The notes: generated from the letters alone by a model not told the origin. 64,000 bases of DNA from Luteibacter flocculans (GCF_023612255.1 NZ_CP063231.1:3714501-3778500), one strand, 5' to 3'; positions 1 to 10,007 are shown, numbered from the stretch's first letter. A program made the numbers and translations.

Positions 1-1
1 C

Positions 2-901
2 GTGCGTCTGCTGGACGCGATCGGCGTGCGCTACGCGCGCGACTACGTGACGCGCTTCGGCTTCACCCCGGATGCGCTGCCGCAGAACCTGTCGCTCGCG
101 CTCGGTACCGCGTCGGTATCCCCGATGGCCATGGCACGCGGCTATGCCGTGTTCGCCAACGGTGGCTATCTGGTCACGCCCTACTTCATCGCTCGGATCG
201 ACGACCGCGACGGCAAGCCTGTCTATGTCGCGAACCCCGAGCGGGCCTGCGCCGAGTGTCAGGAGCGCCTGCTCAATCCGACCCCGCCGGGTCCGCCGAC
301 GCAGCCTTCGACCGCCCTCATCCCCGCTCGCCCCGCGACCGCCGGCACGGCCGCGGGCGGCGGCACCGGCGAGGCCGTGTTGCCGGCGGATGCGCACGCC
401 AGCGCATCCGAAGCACCGAAGCTTGCGCCTCACGTCATCGACGTGCGCAACGATTATCTGGTGACCTCGCTGATGCAGGACGTCGTAAAGCGCGGCACGG
501 GCGCTGCGGCACGGGCACTCGGTCGCGACGACCTCGCTGGCAAGACGGGCTCCACCAACGATCACCGCGACGCATGGTTCGTCGGTTTCAACGGCGATGT
601 GTCCACTGCGGTATGGGTCGGTTTCGACGACTTCAGCTCGCTGGGACGCGGCGAGTTCGGCGCCAAGGCCGCGCTCCCCATCTGGATGGACTACATGGGC
701 GCCGTCCTCAAGGACAAGCCTTCGCACACCCTGGCGATGCCGCCTGGCATTGCCACCGTACAGATCGATCCGAGTTCGGGCCTGCCCTCGCCCGGCGGCA
801 TGAACGAGATCATGAAGGTCGAGGACGTCGATCGTCTTCGCGAGCAGGCGGCGCAGAAACAACAGGAGGACCAGCAGGAACACGCCTACGACATCTTCTG
901 A
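2..901 (+). CDS. mrcA: Penicillin-binding protein 1A, C-terminal part (5' end outside window)
   Basis: This is the C-terminal 299 residues of a bifunctional class A penicillin-binding protein, which polymerises and crosslinks peptidoglycan at the periplasmic face of the inner membrane. The visible part belongs to the transpeptidase domain. The KTG box (nt 542-550, in a GKTGSTND context) is followed by the usual DAWFVGF and WVGFDD strands. The catalytic SxxK serine and the glycosyltransferase domain lie upstream of the window. A Pro/Ala-rich low-complexity insert with a CAEC pair (about residues 82-140) separates two parts of the domain. The reading frame is open at the left edge, so the first in-window codon is not the real start. 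The family assignment is firm; 1A rather than another class A enzyme is inferred. Confidence 0.9.
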   Translation: MRLLDAIGVRYARDYVTRFGFTPDALPQNLSLALGTASVSPMAMARGYAVFANGGYLVTPYFIARIDDRDGKPVYVANPERACAECQERLLNPTPPGPPTQPSTALIPARPATAGTAAGGGTGEAVLPADAHASASEAPKLAPHVIDVRNDYLVTSLMQDVVKRGTGAAARALGRDDLAGKTGSTNDHRDAWFVGFNGDVSTAVWVGFDDFSSLGRGEFGAKAALPIWMDYMGAVLKDKPSHTLAMPPGIATVQIDPSSGLPSPGGMNEIMKVEDVDRLREQAAQKQQEDQQEHAYDIF

Positions 902-960
902 CGCGCGCATGCCAGCGCGGCGTCTGGCACACGTACTCAAGAACATACATGGGGTGAGTC

Positions 961-1617
961 ATGGCACGAGGCGAACACCACAGGATCCATGCCCAGGACC
1001 GGACGCAGCGCAACCGCGTCCTCGTCGCCCAGGAGGCGGCGCGCCTGATGAGCGAGCATGGCATCCGTGACTTCCACCACGCGAAGCTGAAGGCTGCCGA
1101 GCGACTCGGCATCGTCGATACGCAAGCCCTGCCCCGCAACAATGAGATCGAAGACGCCCTGCGCGAGCATCAGCGTCTGTTCCACGCCGACACGCAACCC
1201 CAGGCCTTGCGCGCCCGACGCGAGGCAGCCGTCGAGGCGATGCGTTTCCTACGCGGCTTCGATGCGCGCCTGGTCGGTGCGGTGCTGGAAGGCACGGCCG
1301 ACGAACACTCCGCCGTGTGCCTGCACGTGTTCAGCGACGACCCCGAGGCCCCCGGCCTGTTCCTGCGCGAACAAGGCATCCCACTCGAAACACAGACGCG
1401 CCGACTGCGCTGGTCGCATTCCGAGCAGAGCGAACACCCCGTGCTGCTGTTCGGTGCTGACGGCATCCCGTTCGATCTCACGGTGCTGCCGATGGATGCC
1501 CTTCGCCAAGCACCGCTCGACCGTGTCGACGAACGACCGATGCGGCGCGCCACGGCAGCGATGGTGCAGCAGTTACTGGCAGAAGAGGACATCGAGGCAT
1601 TCAACGCGTCGACGTGA
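961..1617 (+). CDS. Conserved hypothetical protein
   Basis: A 218-residue soluble protein with no signal peptide or membrane segment. I do not recognise a named family. The N-terminal half is charged and helical, with many Arg and Glu residues. The C-terminal half (about residues 95-175) alternates short hydrophobic strands with acidic residues in a way that could fit a small nucleotidyltransferase-like fold, but no catalytic signature is clear. The ATG follows a GGGGTGAGTC stretch about 60 nt after mrcA, so it may be co-transcribed with it. Its length and GC-rich codon use match real genes nearby. Confidence 0.7.
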   Translation: MARGEHHRIHAQDRTQRNRVLVAQEAARLMSEHGIRDFHHAKLKAAERLGIVDTQALPRNNEIEDALREHQRLFHADTQPQALRARREAAVEAMRFLRGFDARLVGAVLEGTADEHSAVCLHVFSDDPEAPGLFLREQGIPLETQTRRLRWSHSEQSEHPVLLFGADGIPFDLTVLPMDALRQAPLDRVDERPMRRATAAMVQQLLAEEDIEAFNAST

Positions 1618-1640
1618 CGCACGCCTCAGGCCAAAGCATT

Positions 1641-1796
1641 AGGTGGGAGCCTCTAGTGGCGATAAGCCTCAGGAAGAGGTGGGAGCCACTCGAGTGGCGA
1701 TAAGCCAACGAAGCGGTGTAGCAGCGAGGCAAGCTCCCATCGCCACCAGGGTGGCTCCCACCGGAAGGCTCTTTCGCCACAGGGGGCGACTCCCAC
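1641..1796. repeat. REP-like palindromic element, copy 1 (compound)
   Basis: This intergenic stretch holds two direct GTGGGAGC motifs (1643-1650 and 1679-1686) and two inverted counterparts (GCTCCCAC at 1754-1761 and ACTCCCAC at 1788-1795). The central core includes AAGCCAACGAAGCGGTGT (1702-1719), which recurs almost unchanged near 18584 and 29042. The inner arms are palindromic except for a few central bases. It lies between the ends of two convergent genes. GTGGGAGC-headed REPs are known from pseudomonads; the link to that family is by motif only. Confidence 0.75.
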
Positions 1797-1802
1797 AGTC
1801 AC

Positions 1803-1829
1803 CAAAAAAAACCCCGCTTTCGCGGGGTT
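1803..1829 (-). terminator. Intrinsic terminator of gltA
   Basis: Arms AACCCCGC (1810-1817) and GCGGGGTT (1822-1829) flank a TTTC loop. On the minus strand a run of seven T follows, at the A tract 1804-1810. It begins 7 nt after the gltA stop codon. The plus-strand side is also T-rich, so it may work in both directions. Confidence 0.85.
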
Positions 1830-1835
1830 TCTTAT

Positions 1836-3131
1836 TCAGCGCTTGTCGCCAGGAACGTAGTCGCGAACGTCGGCGCCGGTGTAAATCTGGCGCGGGCGGC
1901 CGATGCGCGATCCCGGGGTTTCGTGCTGCTCGATCCAATGCGAGATCCAGCCGGAGGTACGCGCGATGGCGAACATCACGGTGAACATTTCGGTCGGAAT
2001 GCCCAGGGCCTTGTAGATGATGCCCGAGTAGAAGTCGACGTTCGGGTAGAGCTTGCGCTCGACGAAGTAATCGTCCTTCAGTGCAGCCTCTTCGAGCTTC
2101 ATCGCCACGTCGAGCAACGGGTCGTTGACGCCCAGCTCGTTCAGCACCTTGTGGCACATCTCGCGGATGATCTTGGCGCGCGGATCGAAGTTCTTGTACA
2201 CGCGGTGGCCGAAGCCCATCAGGCGGAAGGAATCGTTCTTGTCCTTCGCGCGCTTGACCGCCGTCTCGACCTTGTCGGCCGAGCCGATTTCCTCGAGCTG
2301 CTTGAGCACGGCTTCGTTGGCACCGCCGTGAGCCGGACCCCAGAGCGCGGTGATGCCGGCAGCGATGGACGCGTACGGGTTAGCACCGGTGGAACCCACC
2401 AGACGCACCGTGGACGTTGACGCGTTCTGCTCGTGATCGGCGTGCAGGATGAACAGCAGATCCAGCGCCTTGGCGACGACCGGATTCAGTTCCAGTGGCT
2501 CGCTCGGCACCTCGAACATCATGTGCAGGAAGCGCGTGACGTATTCGAGGTTGTTGCGCGGGTAACGCGTCGGCCAGCCAATCGAATGGCGATAGATGGC
2601 AGCGGAAATCGTCGGCATCTTCGCGATGAGGCGGATGGCGGCGAGCTTGCGATCTTCCGGGTTATCGACGTCGAGCTTGTCGTGATAGAAGGCCGACAGC
2701 GAAGCGATCGAACCGGCGAGCATTGCCATCGGGTGCGCGTCGTGATTGAAGCCGCGCAGGAAGAACTTGAGGTTCTCGTGCATCATCGAGTGATGCGTGA
2801 TGTCGTGCTCGAACTTCGCGAACTGGTCCTTGTTCGGCAGTTCACCGTTGAGCAGCAGATACGAGGTTTCGAGGAAGGTGGACTTCTCGGCGAGCTGCTC
2901 GATCGGGTAGCCGCGATAGAGCAGCACGCCCTTGTCGCCGTCGATATAGGTGATGGCGCTCTTGGTGCTGGCGGTGCTGCCGTAACCCGGATCGTAGGTG
3001 AAGTAGCCGGTGTCCTTGTACAGCGTGCCGATGTCGACGCACTCGGCGCCGAGCGTGCCGCCGATGACCGGCAGTTCGCTCACGGGCTTGTTGGATTCAT
3101 CGACCAATTTGACGGTTTTGGCGTCGGACAC
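1836..3131 (-). CDS. gltA: Citrate synthase (type II)
   Basis: Condenses oxaloacetate and acetyl-CoA to citrate, the first step of the TCA cycle, in the cytoplasm. The 431-residue product has the length of the hexameric Gram-negative type II enzyme. Visible signatures are the HADHEQNAS motif, the GPAHGGANE active-site loop, the [14 protein letters not shown] stretch and the DFYSG segment. The GTG at 3131-3129 is chosen as start because an AGGAG lies six bases upstream; the longer in-frame ATG at 3200 would add 23 residues unlike the family. It is monocistronic, with its own terminator just past the stop. Confidence 0.95.
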   Translation of the reverse strand: MSDAKTVKLVDESNKPVSELPVIGGTLGAECVDIGTLYKDTGYFTYDPGYGSTASTKSAITYIDGDKGVLLYRGYPIEQLAEKSTFLETSYLLLNGELPNKDQFAKFEHDITHHSMMHENLKFFLRGFNHDAHPMAMLAGSIASLSAFYHDKLDVDNPEDRKLAAIRLIAKMPTISAAIYRHSIGWPTRYPRNNLEYVTRFLHMMFEVPSEPLELNPVVAKALDLLFILHADHEQNASTSTVRLVGSTGANPYASIAAGITALWGPAHGGANEAVLKQLEEIGSADKVETAVKRAKDKNDSFRLMGFGHRVYKNFDPRAKIIREMCHKVLNELGVNDPLLDVAMKLEEAALKDDYFVERKLYPNVDFYSGIIYKALGIPTEMFTVMFAIARTSGWISHWIEQHETPGSRIGRPRQIYTGADVRDYVPGDKR

Positions 3132-3303
3132 GGCGAGCTCCTCTTCTTGTTCCCGCCGCTCCGGCACGGGAACGGCGTAGCGATATTGGGAAAACGCCAC
3201 CCTGGGGAAGGTGGCGTACCGGCCACTGCTTGCGACCGAAGTTCCCCATTATCGCACAGCGACCATTCGAACGTCCGTTAGAGGATCGTGGATATCGCGC
3301 ACG

Positions 3304-3342
3304 CAAAAAGACACGGGGCAAGCCATGGGCCTGCCCCGTGTC
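3304..3342 (-). terminator. Intrinsic terminator of rpmE2
   Basis: A GC-rich inverted repeat (GACACGGGGCA..., 3310-3342) folds into a long stem around a short CATGG-containing loop. On the minus strand it is followed by TTTTT (A tract 3305-3309). It lies about 50 nt after the rpmE2 stop and before the gltA promoter region. Confidence 0.8.
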
Positions 3343-3392
3343 TTCGATCCTCGCGAAACGCCACCCCGCAGGCGGCGCGCGGACTCGCCGGA

Positions 3393-3638
3393 TTACTTCT
3401 TGCCGTAGCGCTGGCGGAACTTGTCGACGCGGCCGCCGACGTCCAGCGTCTTCTGCTTACCCGTATAGAACGGGTGCGAGTGGCTGGAGATATCCAGCTT
3501 GATCACCGGGTATTCGTTACCGTCTTCCCACTTGACGGTTTCCTTGCTGGACATCGTCGAACGCGTCAGGAACGCGAAGTCGGACGACAGGTCCTGGAAG
3601 ACCACCGGCTGGTACTTCGGATGGATGTTCTCTTTCAT
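3393..3638 (-). CDS. rpmE2: 50S ribosomal protein L31, type B
   Basis: An 81-residue protein of the large ribosomal subunit that helps bridge the subunits. It begins [14 protein letters not shown] and lacks the CxxC zinc-ribbon cysteines of the type A protein, so it is the zinc-independent (C-minus) paralogue. The TSGSHPFYTG-type segment appears here as [10 protein letters not shown]. The ATG at 3638 matches the family N terminus; upstream in-frame codons give non-homologous sequence. In zinc-limited bacteria type B L31 can replace type A under Zur control, but I saw no clear Zur box here, and in Xanthomonadales this form is often the main one. Confidence 0.95.
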   Translation of the reverse strand: MKENIHPKYQPVVFQDLSSDFAFLTRSTMSSKETVKWEDGNEYPVIKLDISSHSHPFYTGKQKTLDVGGRVDKFRQRYGKK

Positions 3639-3726
3639 GGCTTGAACCTGAGAAATAGCGGGGTGAAAAGAGCGGCATTGTAGCCGGCAGGCTGCGCCTC
3701 CGCAACCGGCAGGCCTGCGACCGGCT

Positions 3727-4659
3727 TCAGCCGACGCCCAGGGCGCCGGCGATGAGCTGCGCGAAGCGCTGCGCGTCCACGTCGAGGACGATGCGGGCGT
3801 TCGCCTTTCCACCGAGGCGGCGGTGCCAGTCGACAACGGTGGCGCCCCGGGTCAGGCGGCCGTCCAGCTCGATGGCGACGTGTCTGACTTCATCGCGGAT
3901 CACGATCGAGGGATCGAGCGCCACGGCCATGGCCAGCGCGTCGGCGGCAATAAAGCCCGTGCGCTCGTGCTCGGCGTTGAAACGGCGGGCCGTGCCGAAG
4001 ATCTTCTCGAAGAAGACCGCACGGGTGTCGCCGGAAGCGATCCAGCCGTCGTAGATCTCGTCGGGGAAGGCGTGGCGGACGGTCGCCTCCCAGTCCACGA
4101 GGTCGAACATCGGGAACGCCTCGAACACGACATGGGCCGCCTCCGGGTCGAAGCCGATATTGAATTCCGCGGGAACCTTGCCCGTGTTGCCATGGCCGGT
4201 AACCGCGCCGCCCATGACCACGAGACGCTTCACCCGGGACGGGAAGGTAGGGTCGAGACGAACCGCCAGGGCGAGATTGGTGAGCGGCCCCAGAGCCACG
4301 AGCGTCAGCTCACCCGGACGCTCGCGGGTAAGCCGCAGCAGGGCCAGGGCAGCGTGCTCCGCCTCGGCGGGATGCGCCGGCTCGGCGAAACCGACATCGC
4401 CGAATCCGTCGGCGCCATGCACGAACGCCGCGTCCTCGTCGGGCGCGCGGACCAACGGGCTCGGGCAGCCCGGATGAACCGGCGTGGCAGCCCCGAGCAG
4501 ATCGACCAGGGTGCGCGCGTTGCGCACCGTGTGCGCCAGCCCGACATTGCCTGCGGCCACGGTCAGGGCCGCGACGTCGGCGTGCTGGTGCGCCATCAGG
4601 ATCGCCAGCGCGTCGTCCACGCCGGGGTCGGTGTCGATCAGCAACAAGGGTCGGGTCAT
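3727..4659 (-). CDS. Inosine-uridine-type nucleoside N-ribohydrolase
   Basis: Hydrolyses the N-glycosidic bond of ribonucleosides in nucleoside salvage. The 310-residue protein opens with the calcium-binding aspartate cluster DTDPGVDDA (residues 9-17), the family hallmark, and has the [14 protein letters not shown] segment in the middle. Length and layout are typical of IU-nucleoside hydrolases. Substrate preference (purine versus pyrimidine) cannot be read from sequence alone. It lies 48 nt after glnE on the same strand and could be transcribed with it. Confidence 0.9.
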   Translation of the reverse strand: MTRPLLLIDTDPGVDDALAILMAHQHADVAALTVAAGNVGLAHTVRNARTLVDLLGAATPVHPGCPSPLVRAPDEDAAFVHGADGFGDVGFAEPAHPAEAEHAALALLRLTRERPGELTLVALGPLTNLALAVRLDPTFPSRVKRLVVMGGAVTGHGNTGKVPAEFNIGFDPEAAHVVFEAFPMFDLVDWEATVRHAFPDEIYDGWIASGDTRAVFFEKIFGTARRFNAEHERTGFIAADALAMAVALDPSIVIRDEVRHVAIELDGRLTRGATVVDWHRRLGGKANARIVLDVDAQRFAQLIAGALGVG

Positions 4660-4707
4660 CGGTATCGGATCGTTTGACGGCCGTACAGCATAACGCCGAG
4701 GCCGCGC

Positions 4708-7605
4708 TCAGGCATCCACACCCAGGGGCGCCGCGCCGTCGGCCCGACCCGCAAAGTTGAAGCCGAGATCGACGGCGACCTGCTGCACCCCTGCGCACAG
4801 GGTATCGAGCGCCTCGGTACGCGTGGCGATGCGCGAACGCAGGTCGAGCGTGCAGGCCAGCCCCATCTGCAGCAGGTCCGCGTGGGCGACGTGCAGGGTA
4901 TCGGCCTGCGCTTCGGTGAACAGGCCCACCTCGCGCAGCACGTCGATCAGGCTGCTGCTCGCTGGCGTATCGAGAATCGCCGGGTGTGCGGACGCGTACG
5001 CGAGCACCATGCCCTGCAGGATGAACTCGATGTCGATCAAGGCACCCGGGCCCTGCTTGAGGTCGAGCCGGGCCGCATCGGAGCGGTCGCGCTCGGCGCG
5101 CCAGCGCGCACGCATGGCGCTGACTTCGGCGCGCACGCGCTCCGGGTCGCGCGGTGTGCCGAGGATGTCGCGCCGAATCCCCGCCAGCAACCCGCCAAGC
5201 CGGGCATCACCCGCCACCGGGCGGGCGCGCAGCAACGCCTGGTGCTCCCAGGTCCACGCGCGGTCGCGCTGGTAGGCCTCGAAGGCGTCGACGCTGGCCA
5301 CCAGCAACCCCTTCGAACCGTCCGGACGTAGGCGCGTGTCGACGTCGTAGAGCTTGCCGGCATGCGTCTGCACGCCCAGCCAGTGCATCACCCGCTGCGC
5401 GAGGCGCTGATACCAGCGGGTGCCGTCCACCGGCCGCGGCCCGTCGCTCATCGCATTGGCGCGCTTGCCGTCATAGACGAAGACAAGATCCAGGTCCGAG
5501 GCGAAGCCCAACTCCTCGCCACCCAGGCTGCCGTATCCAAGCACGGCGAAGCCGCTTCCCTCGCCCGGCAGACGCCCGTGCTGTGCCGCCAACTCGCGCG
5601 TCGCAAGCGCGAGAATGGCGCCGATCACCGCCTCGGCCAGACCCGCCAGACGCCGCGCTGTGGCGGGCGCGTCGGCGCGCCCGTCGTTGAAGGCGAGGCC
5701 CAGACGGAAGGCGATGCTGGAGCGGAATTCGTTGATGCGCTCCAGCTCGCGCTCCGGGTCGCGCTCGTCGAGCGCGCCCAGCGTGCGTGCAATCTCCGCG
5801 GAAATGTCTGCGCGTTTCAGCGGCAGTTGGTCGATGCGCGGGTCGAGCACGTCGTCGAGCAACAGGGGCTGTGCGATCACCCGTTCGGCCAGGAAGGCGT
5901 TGTCGGCAAACACACTTGCGACGCGACGGCGTGCGTTGGGCTGCTCGTCCAGCAGTGCGAGGTACGACGACCGCCGCGCCACCGCCTGCACGAGCCGCAA
6001 CAGGCGCAAGAGACTGGCCGCAGGCGCGACGCTGTCGCGAGCTGCACGGATCAGTTGTGGCATCAGCCGTTCGAGACGCTCGGACGAGCGCGCGGACATC
6101 GACCGTACCGCTGCCGCGCGCGGAAGCTTCGTCAGCTCGTCGGCAACATCGGCACCGGGTACGAAACCGGAAGCCTCCATCGTCTCGGCCGTCAGCGTTT
6201 CTTCGCGTGCCGCCAGCCACAGGGCGGTATCGGCAGCCGGCGCCGTGGCAGTACCGCCTGCCTCGGGCACGAGGACTGCCGCAAACTCGGCCGATACGGC
6301 ATCGCGATGCGTCGCCAGTTGCGCTGCCAGTGCCTCCCAGGTGTCGTAGCCAAGCCCGAGCGCCAGGCGCTCGCGACACAGCGGATCGTCCGGGATATCG
6401 TGCGTCTGCGCATCGCGCAGCATCTGCACGCGATTCTCCAGCCGGCGCAGAAAAATGTAGGCACTGCGCAGGAGCTTCGCTCTCGCGGCGGGGATATACC
6501 CGCGTGCCTCGCAGGCCTGCAACGCAGGCAACAAGCCACGCACGCGCAGCGCCGGATCCCGGCCACCCCGGATCATCTGCGTGAGCTGCACCACGAACTC
6601 GATCTCGCGAATGCCGCCCGGCCCCAATTTCAAGTTACCGGCGAGATCCTTGCGAGCGACCTCCGCGTCGATCAGCGCCTTCATCTCGCGCAGCCCGGCG
6701 AACGCGGTGTAGTCGAGATAGCGGCGATAGACGAACGGACGGAGCATGTCCTGCAGCTCGCGGCCCGCCACGCGATCGCCCGCCACCGGGCGCGCCTTGA
6801 TCCACGCGTAGCGCTCCCAGTCGCGGCCTTCGCGCTGGTAGTACTGCTCCATCGCCGCGAATGGCAGGGCCAGCCGACCGGCCTGCCCGAACGGACGCAG
6901 TCGCAGATCCACGCGCGCGCAGATACCGTCGACCGTCGGCTCGGCCAGCAGACGCACCAGTTGGCGCGCTTCGCGAATGAAATACTCGTTGTTGTCCAGC
7001 GGGCGGGCGCCGTCGGTCTGCCCTGCCGAGGCATAGGCCAGCACGAGGTCGATGTCCGACGAGAAATTCAGCTCGTTGCCGCCGAGCTTGCCGAAGCCGA
7101 GCACCACCATGCGCTGCGCAACGCCTGCCGGGTCACGCGGTCGCCCGAAGCGGGCATGCATCGCCGATTCCGACCAGCGCAGCGCCAGTTCGAGCAACGC
7201 TTCGTAGAGCGCGCTCGTGGAGGACAGCGTGTCGTCGATATCGTCCAGGCCGTTGACGTCGCGAAAGACGATCCGCAGCGCTTCGGCGTGCCGAAAGCGG
7301 CGCAGGACCGCCATGCAGGCTTCTTCGTCCGCGGGCAACTCGAGTGTCGCCGCACGGGTCGACGCATCGCCGTTCGCGCGCAGGCGCTCGAGCCCGGCCG
7401 GCGCCAGCAGACCCGGTTGGCGCCGGAGCACCTCGAAGGCGAAGTCGGACGCGAGCAAGGTGCGACGAATGCGCTCCTCCACGCCGGCATCGTCGTGAAG
7501 CGGGATGCGGGCAGCGCGGCAGGCCGCCATCACATCGGCGTAACGGGCATCGATGAGTGCGCGAATGTCGGAGCTTTCGCGCGGAGCTGGCGGCGAGGCA
7601 TTCAT
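4708..7605 (-). CDS. glnE: Bifunctional glutamine synthetase adenylyltransferase/deadenylase
   Basis: Adds and removes AMP on glutamine synthetase in response to PII state. Two nucleotidyltransferase domains are visible: GFGKLGGNELNFSSDIDL near residue 170 and GYGSLGGEELGFASDLDL near residue 690, each followed by an adenylyltransferase-associated helical domain. With the ATG at 7605 the protein has 965 residues, close to the usual 940-960. An in-frame codon at 7647 would add 14 residues. Neither start has a strong Shine-Dalgarno, so the start is tentative. Confidence 0.95.
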   Translation of the reverse strand: MNASPPAPRESSDIRALIDARYADVMAACRAARIPLHDDAGVEERIRRTLLASDFAFEVLRRQPGLLAPAGLERLRANGDASTRAATLELPADEEACMAVLRRFRHAEALRIVFRDVNGLDDIDDTLSSTSALYEALLELALRWSESAMHARFGRPRDPAGVAQRMVVLGFGKLGGNELNFSSDIDLVLAYASAGQTDGARPLDNNEYFIREARQLVRLLAEPTVDGICARVDLRLRPFGQAGRLALPFAAMEQYYQREGRDWERYAWIKARPVAGDRVAGRELQDMLRPFVYRRYLDYTAFAGLREMKALIDAEVARKDLAGNLKLGPGGIREIEFVVQLTQMIRGGRDPALRVRGLLPALQACEARGYIPAARAKLLRSAYIFLRRLENRVQMLRDAQTHDIPDDPLCRERLALGLGYDTWEALAAQLATHRDAVSAEFAAVLVPEAGGTATAPAADTALWLAAREETLTAETMEASGFVPGADVADELTKLPRAAAVRSMSARSSERLERLMPQLIRAARDSVAPAASLLRLLRLVQAVARRSSYLALLDEQPNARRRVASVFADNAFLAERVIAQPLLLDDVLDPRIDQLPLKRADISAEIARTLGALDERDPERELERINEFRSSIAFRLGLAFNDGRADAPATARRLAGLAEAVIGAILALATRELAAQHGRLPGEGSGFAVLGYGSLGGEELGFASDLDLVFVYDGKRANAMSDGPRPVDGTRWYQRLAQRVMHWLGVQTHAGKLYDVDTRLRPDGSKGLLVASVDAFEAYQRDRAWTWEHQALLRARPVAGDARLGGLLAGIRRDILGTPRDPERVRAEVSAMRARWRAERDRSDAARLDLKQGPGALIDIEFILQGMVLAYASAHPAILDTPASSSLIDVLREVGLFTEAQADTLHVAHADLLQMGLACTLDLRSRIATRTEALDTLCAGVQQVAVDLGFNFAGRADGAAPLGVDA

Positions 7606-7772
7606 GAGGCAGGCATTGTGCCTGAGCCGCGTTGCAACGCGCGCCACGGGGCGTAAGCGCTGTTGGGTCGCAGCAACGCGACGAACAAACGCCGTTCGCC
7701 TGACAACCGGTTCATGTCCGCTGCGTTACAGTCCCCATCCCCTTCAAGACAGGGGCGTGACACGAGGACGTT

Positions 7773-9662
7773 ATGGCTTACGATTCAAAAACTTGGCGCG
7801 ACATTGCAGCACGCGTAGCGCTGCCGCTCTGCCTGGCCGTGGCCTTCGTCCTCTACACGGGCTTTCTCGATGGGAATCCGGGCGTGTCGAGCGCGGAGTG
7901 GGCGGATCGCCCGTGGCACCTGTTCGTCAACGCGTTTCCCGGCCTGCTGCTGGCGGCGTTGCTCCTGGTGCTGACGCGCCGCGCCTGGCTGTCGTTCGGG
8001 CTCGCATTCATGGCACAAGGCGCCGTTCTTGCCGTCAGCGCCATCAAGATGAAGAACCTCGGCGCACCTTTGCTGCCGGCGGACTTTCGCATGGTCGGGC
8101 AACTGAAGAACGGTGGCCTGCATCTCCTTGGCGGCTACCTGCCCAGCAGCCCGCTTCCCTACCTGGCGATCCTTGCCACGCTGGGTCTGATCGTTCTTAT
8201 CGCGCGCCTCGAGCCACCGCTGTTCGCACGGCACACGCATCGCCGTGTCATCACGGGCGTCACGCTGGTCGCGCTGCTCGGCACCTTGATGGCCGGTGTG
8301 CCTGCGTGGTCCCACATGTACGACAAGAACCGCCTTGGCATGCAGCCGTGGTCCGCGGCGGGCAACGCGCGCTACAACGGCGTGGTTACCACGATCATGC
8401 AGTTCCGCCTGCAGGACGCGGGGAACAAGCAGAAAGCCGATCCGGCCGAAGCGTCGCGCTTTCTCGCGGACACCAGCGCCGACCTGCGCCAGCATCTTGC
8501 CGATGCCGCATCGAACGATCGCCAGGCGCCGGACATCGTCGTGATTCAGAGCGAGTCGTTCTTCGACCCGAGCGTCATTCGCGGCCTCGAACATGAGGAC
8601 CTTGCGCCCAACCTGCACCGCCTCGCCGAGCACGCAAGCGCGGGCAACCTGCACGTTCCCACGTTCGGCGGCGGCACGATCCGCACGGAGTTCGAGGTAC
8701 TGACGGGGCTTTCGCTGCGCTACTTCCCCACGATGCAGTTCCCCTATCTGCAGATGCATTCGACCGTAGTGCCGAGCATGGTCCGCACGTTGCGTTCGCA
8801 CGGCTACGAAACCATCGCGGTGCATGGCAACGATCCGTCGTTCTGGAACCGCACGGCCGCGTTCCGCTCGCTGGGCTTCGACCGCTTCGTCTCGCAGGCG
8901 GATTTCCCGAAAGGATTCCGCCGCGACGGCGAATACATGGCCGACAGCGCCATGACCGACGAGATCATGAGCCAGTTGAAGGATTCGGGACCGCCGCGCT
9001 TTGTCTTCGCCATCAGCATGGAAGCGCATGGCCCCTACGACAAGACGATCAACGTGGACCAGCGCGAGCGCGACGCAATCCCCGTGCCCGACGGCATCAG
9101 CGACGATGCGAAGCTGCAATTGCGCAATTACATCTATCACATGCGCCATGCCGACGCGGAGCTGGGGCGCCTCGCCGAACTGCTGAAGCAGCGCGAGCGC
9201 CCAACGCTCCTGCTGTTCTACGGCGATCATCTGCCGGCGCTTACCGAGACCTACGACAAGCTCGGCTTCGTTGACGGCGGCAGCATGTTCACGCAGACGG
9301 TGCCCTACGTGCTGGTGGATGCACACGGCGACGGCCCTGCGCCCAAGCAGGCCGATCTCGCCGCGTGGATGCTCCCAGGCAAATTGCTCGAACAGGCAGG
9401 CGTGCACGACGACGCCTACTTCGCCCTCACGCAAGTGGTCGCGCCGAAGCTGGCCGCGCTCACCCACGCACCGGATGCTCCGTCCCCTCCGATGGACGCG
9501 ATGCAGAAGTACGCCGACCTCTCGATGAGCAACGTGGCGATGCTGCGATTCAAGAAGAAGCTCGATCCGCTGATGGCGCAGTACGTCACGCCGGATGCCA
9601 CGACGGTCGCGCGCCAACCGGGCGCCATGGAAGAACGCGCTGCATCGGGCGCGGGACAGTAG
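7773..9662 (+). CDS. LTA synthase-like membrane sulfatase/phosphoglycerol transferase
   Basis: A 629-residue inner-membrane protein with about five N-terminal hydrophobic helices (residues 10-185) and a periplasmic alkaline-phosphatase-superfamily domain. The domain has the VIQSESFFDP start (about residue 260), a FGGGTIRTEFEVLTG segment containing the likely catalytic Thr, MEAHGPY and YGDHLPAL. This architecture is shared by lipoteichoic acid synthases and by Gram-negative OpgB/MdoB-type phosphoglycerol transferases. In a Gram-negative bacterium a periplasmic glucan or envelope sugar is the likelier acceptor (inference). GAGGA lies 6 nt upstream of the ATG. Confidence 0.85.
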   Translation: MAYDSKTWRDIAARVALPLCLAVAFVLYTGFLDGNPGVSSAEWADRPWHLFVNAFPGLLLAALLLVLTRRAWLSFGLAFMAQGAVLAVSAIKMKNLGAPLLPADFRMVGQLKNGGLHLLGGYLPSSPLPYLAILATLGLIVLIARLEPPLFARHTHRRVITGVTLVALLGTLMAGVPAWSHMYDKNRLGMQPWSAAGNARYNGVVTTIMQFRLQDAGNKQKADPAEASRFLADTSADLRQHLADAASNDRQAPDIVVIQSESFFDPSVIRGLEHEDLAPNLHRLAEHASAGNLHVPTFGGGTIRTEFEVLTGLSLRYFPTMQFPYLQMHSTVVPSMVRTLRSHGYETIAVHGNDPSFWNRTAAFRSLGFDRFVSQADFPKGFRRDGEYMADSAMTDEIMSQLKDSGPPRFVFAISMEAHGPYDKTINVDQRERDAIPVPDGISDDAKLQLRNYIYHMRHADAELGRLAELLKQRERPTLLLFYGDHLPALTETYDKLGFVDGGSMFTQTVPYVLVDAHGDGPAPKQADLAAWMLPGKLLEQAGVHDDAYFALTQVVAPKLAALTHAPDAPSPPMDAMQKYADLSMSNVAMLRFKKKLDPLMAQYVTPDATTVARQPGAMEERAASGAGQ

Positions 9663-10007
9663 CTCGTCTTTAACTGCGTCAATGGCGACTCGGATCATGC
9701 GTGTCCGAAGGCTCATGATCGAGCGGTCTCGCCACAGTGTTGCGCGCGGCTTGCATAACCGTGTTAGCGCTCGCGGGGCGGAGCGGGGAGCCGGCGGGCG
9801 CCATTTTTTTGCTGAGTCCTCCTCCGGCCTTCGCCTCCGTGCGGAGACGCTCCAAAAACGGCACCCACCGGCTCCTCCTAACGTTGCGGCTGCATGGGAA
9901 AAGCCTGAGGCGTCTTAGGACGATGGCGAGAAGGGGCGCAATTACCGGAACTGCATTTCTCTTCGGTCGTAACTGCAGCTGACGGATCGAGAAACATGGA
10001 CATTCTC
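9663..10007. other. Long intergenic region with palindromes and no supported gene
   Basis: The space between the convergent sulfatase and groL genes holds no convincing ORF. It contains a GATCATG...CATGATC dyad (9693-9720), which may close the sulfatase transcript although it has no T run. It also contains the structured 9787-9875 element (separate entry). The rest shows no recognised signal. Confidence 0.5.
9787..9875 (-). repeat. Structured palindromic element of unknown nature
   Basis: GGAGCCGGCGGGCGCC (9787-9802) and GGCACCCACCGGCTCC (9860-9875) are 16-nt arms of a large stem. As minus-strand RNA the two non-Watson-Crick positions become G-U wobbles, while on the plus strand they are C-A mismatches. 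This suggests the minus strand is the folded form. The interior holds a second hairpin (GTCTCCG-CA-CGGAGGC on the minus strand). It could be a small RNA, a repeat element or a 3' processing structure. Confidence 0.5.

Noticed and set aside
1643-1984. 113-residue open frame through the REP element
   Set aside because: Its sequence is translated repeat and terminator DNA, and it runs into antisense gltA.
5362-7656. 764-residue plus-strand open frame opposite glnE
   Set aside because: Antisense shadow; Arg/Gln/His-rich translation typical of reversed GC-rich coding sequence.
7785-9716. 643-residue minus-strand open frame opposite the sulfatase gene
   Set aside because: The plus strand has a clear family match; the reverse product has none.
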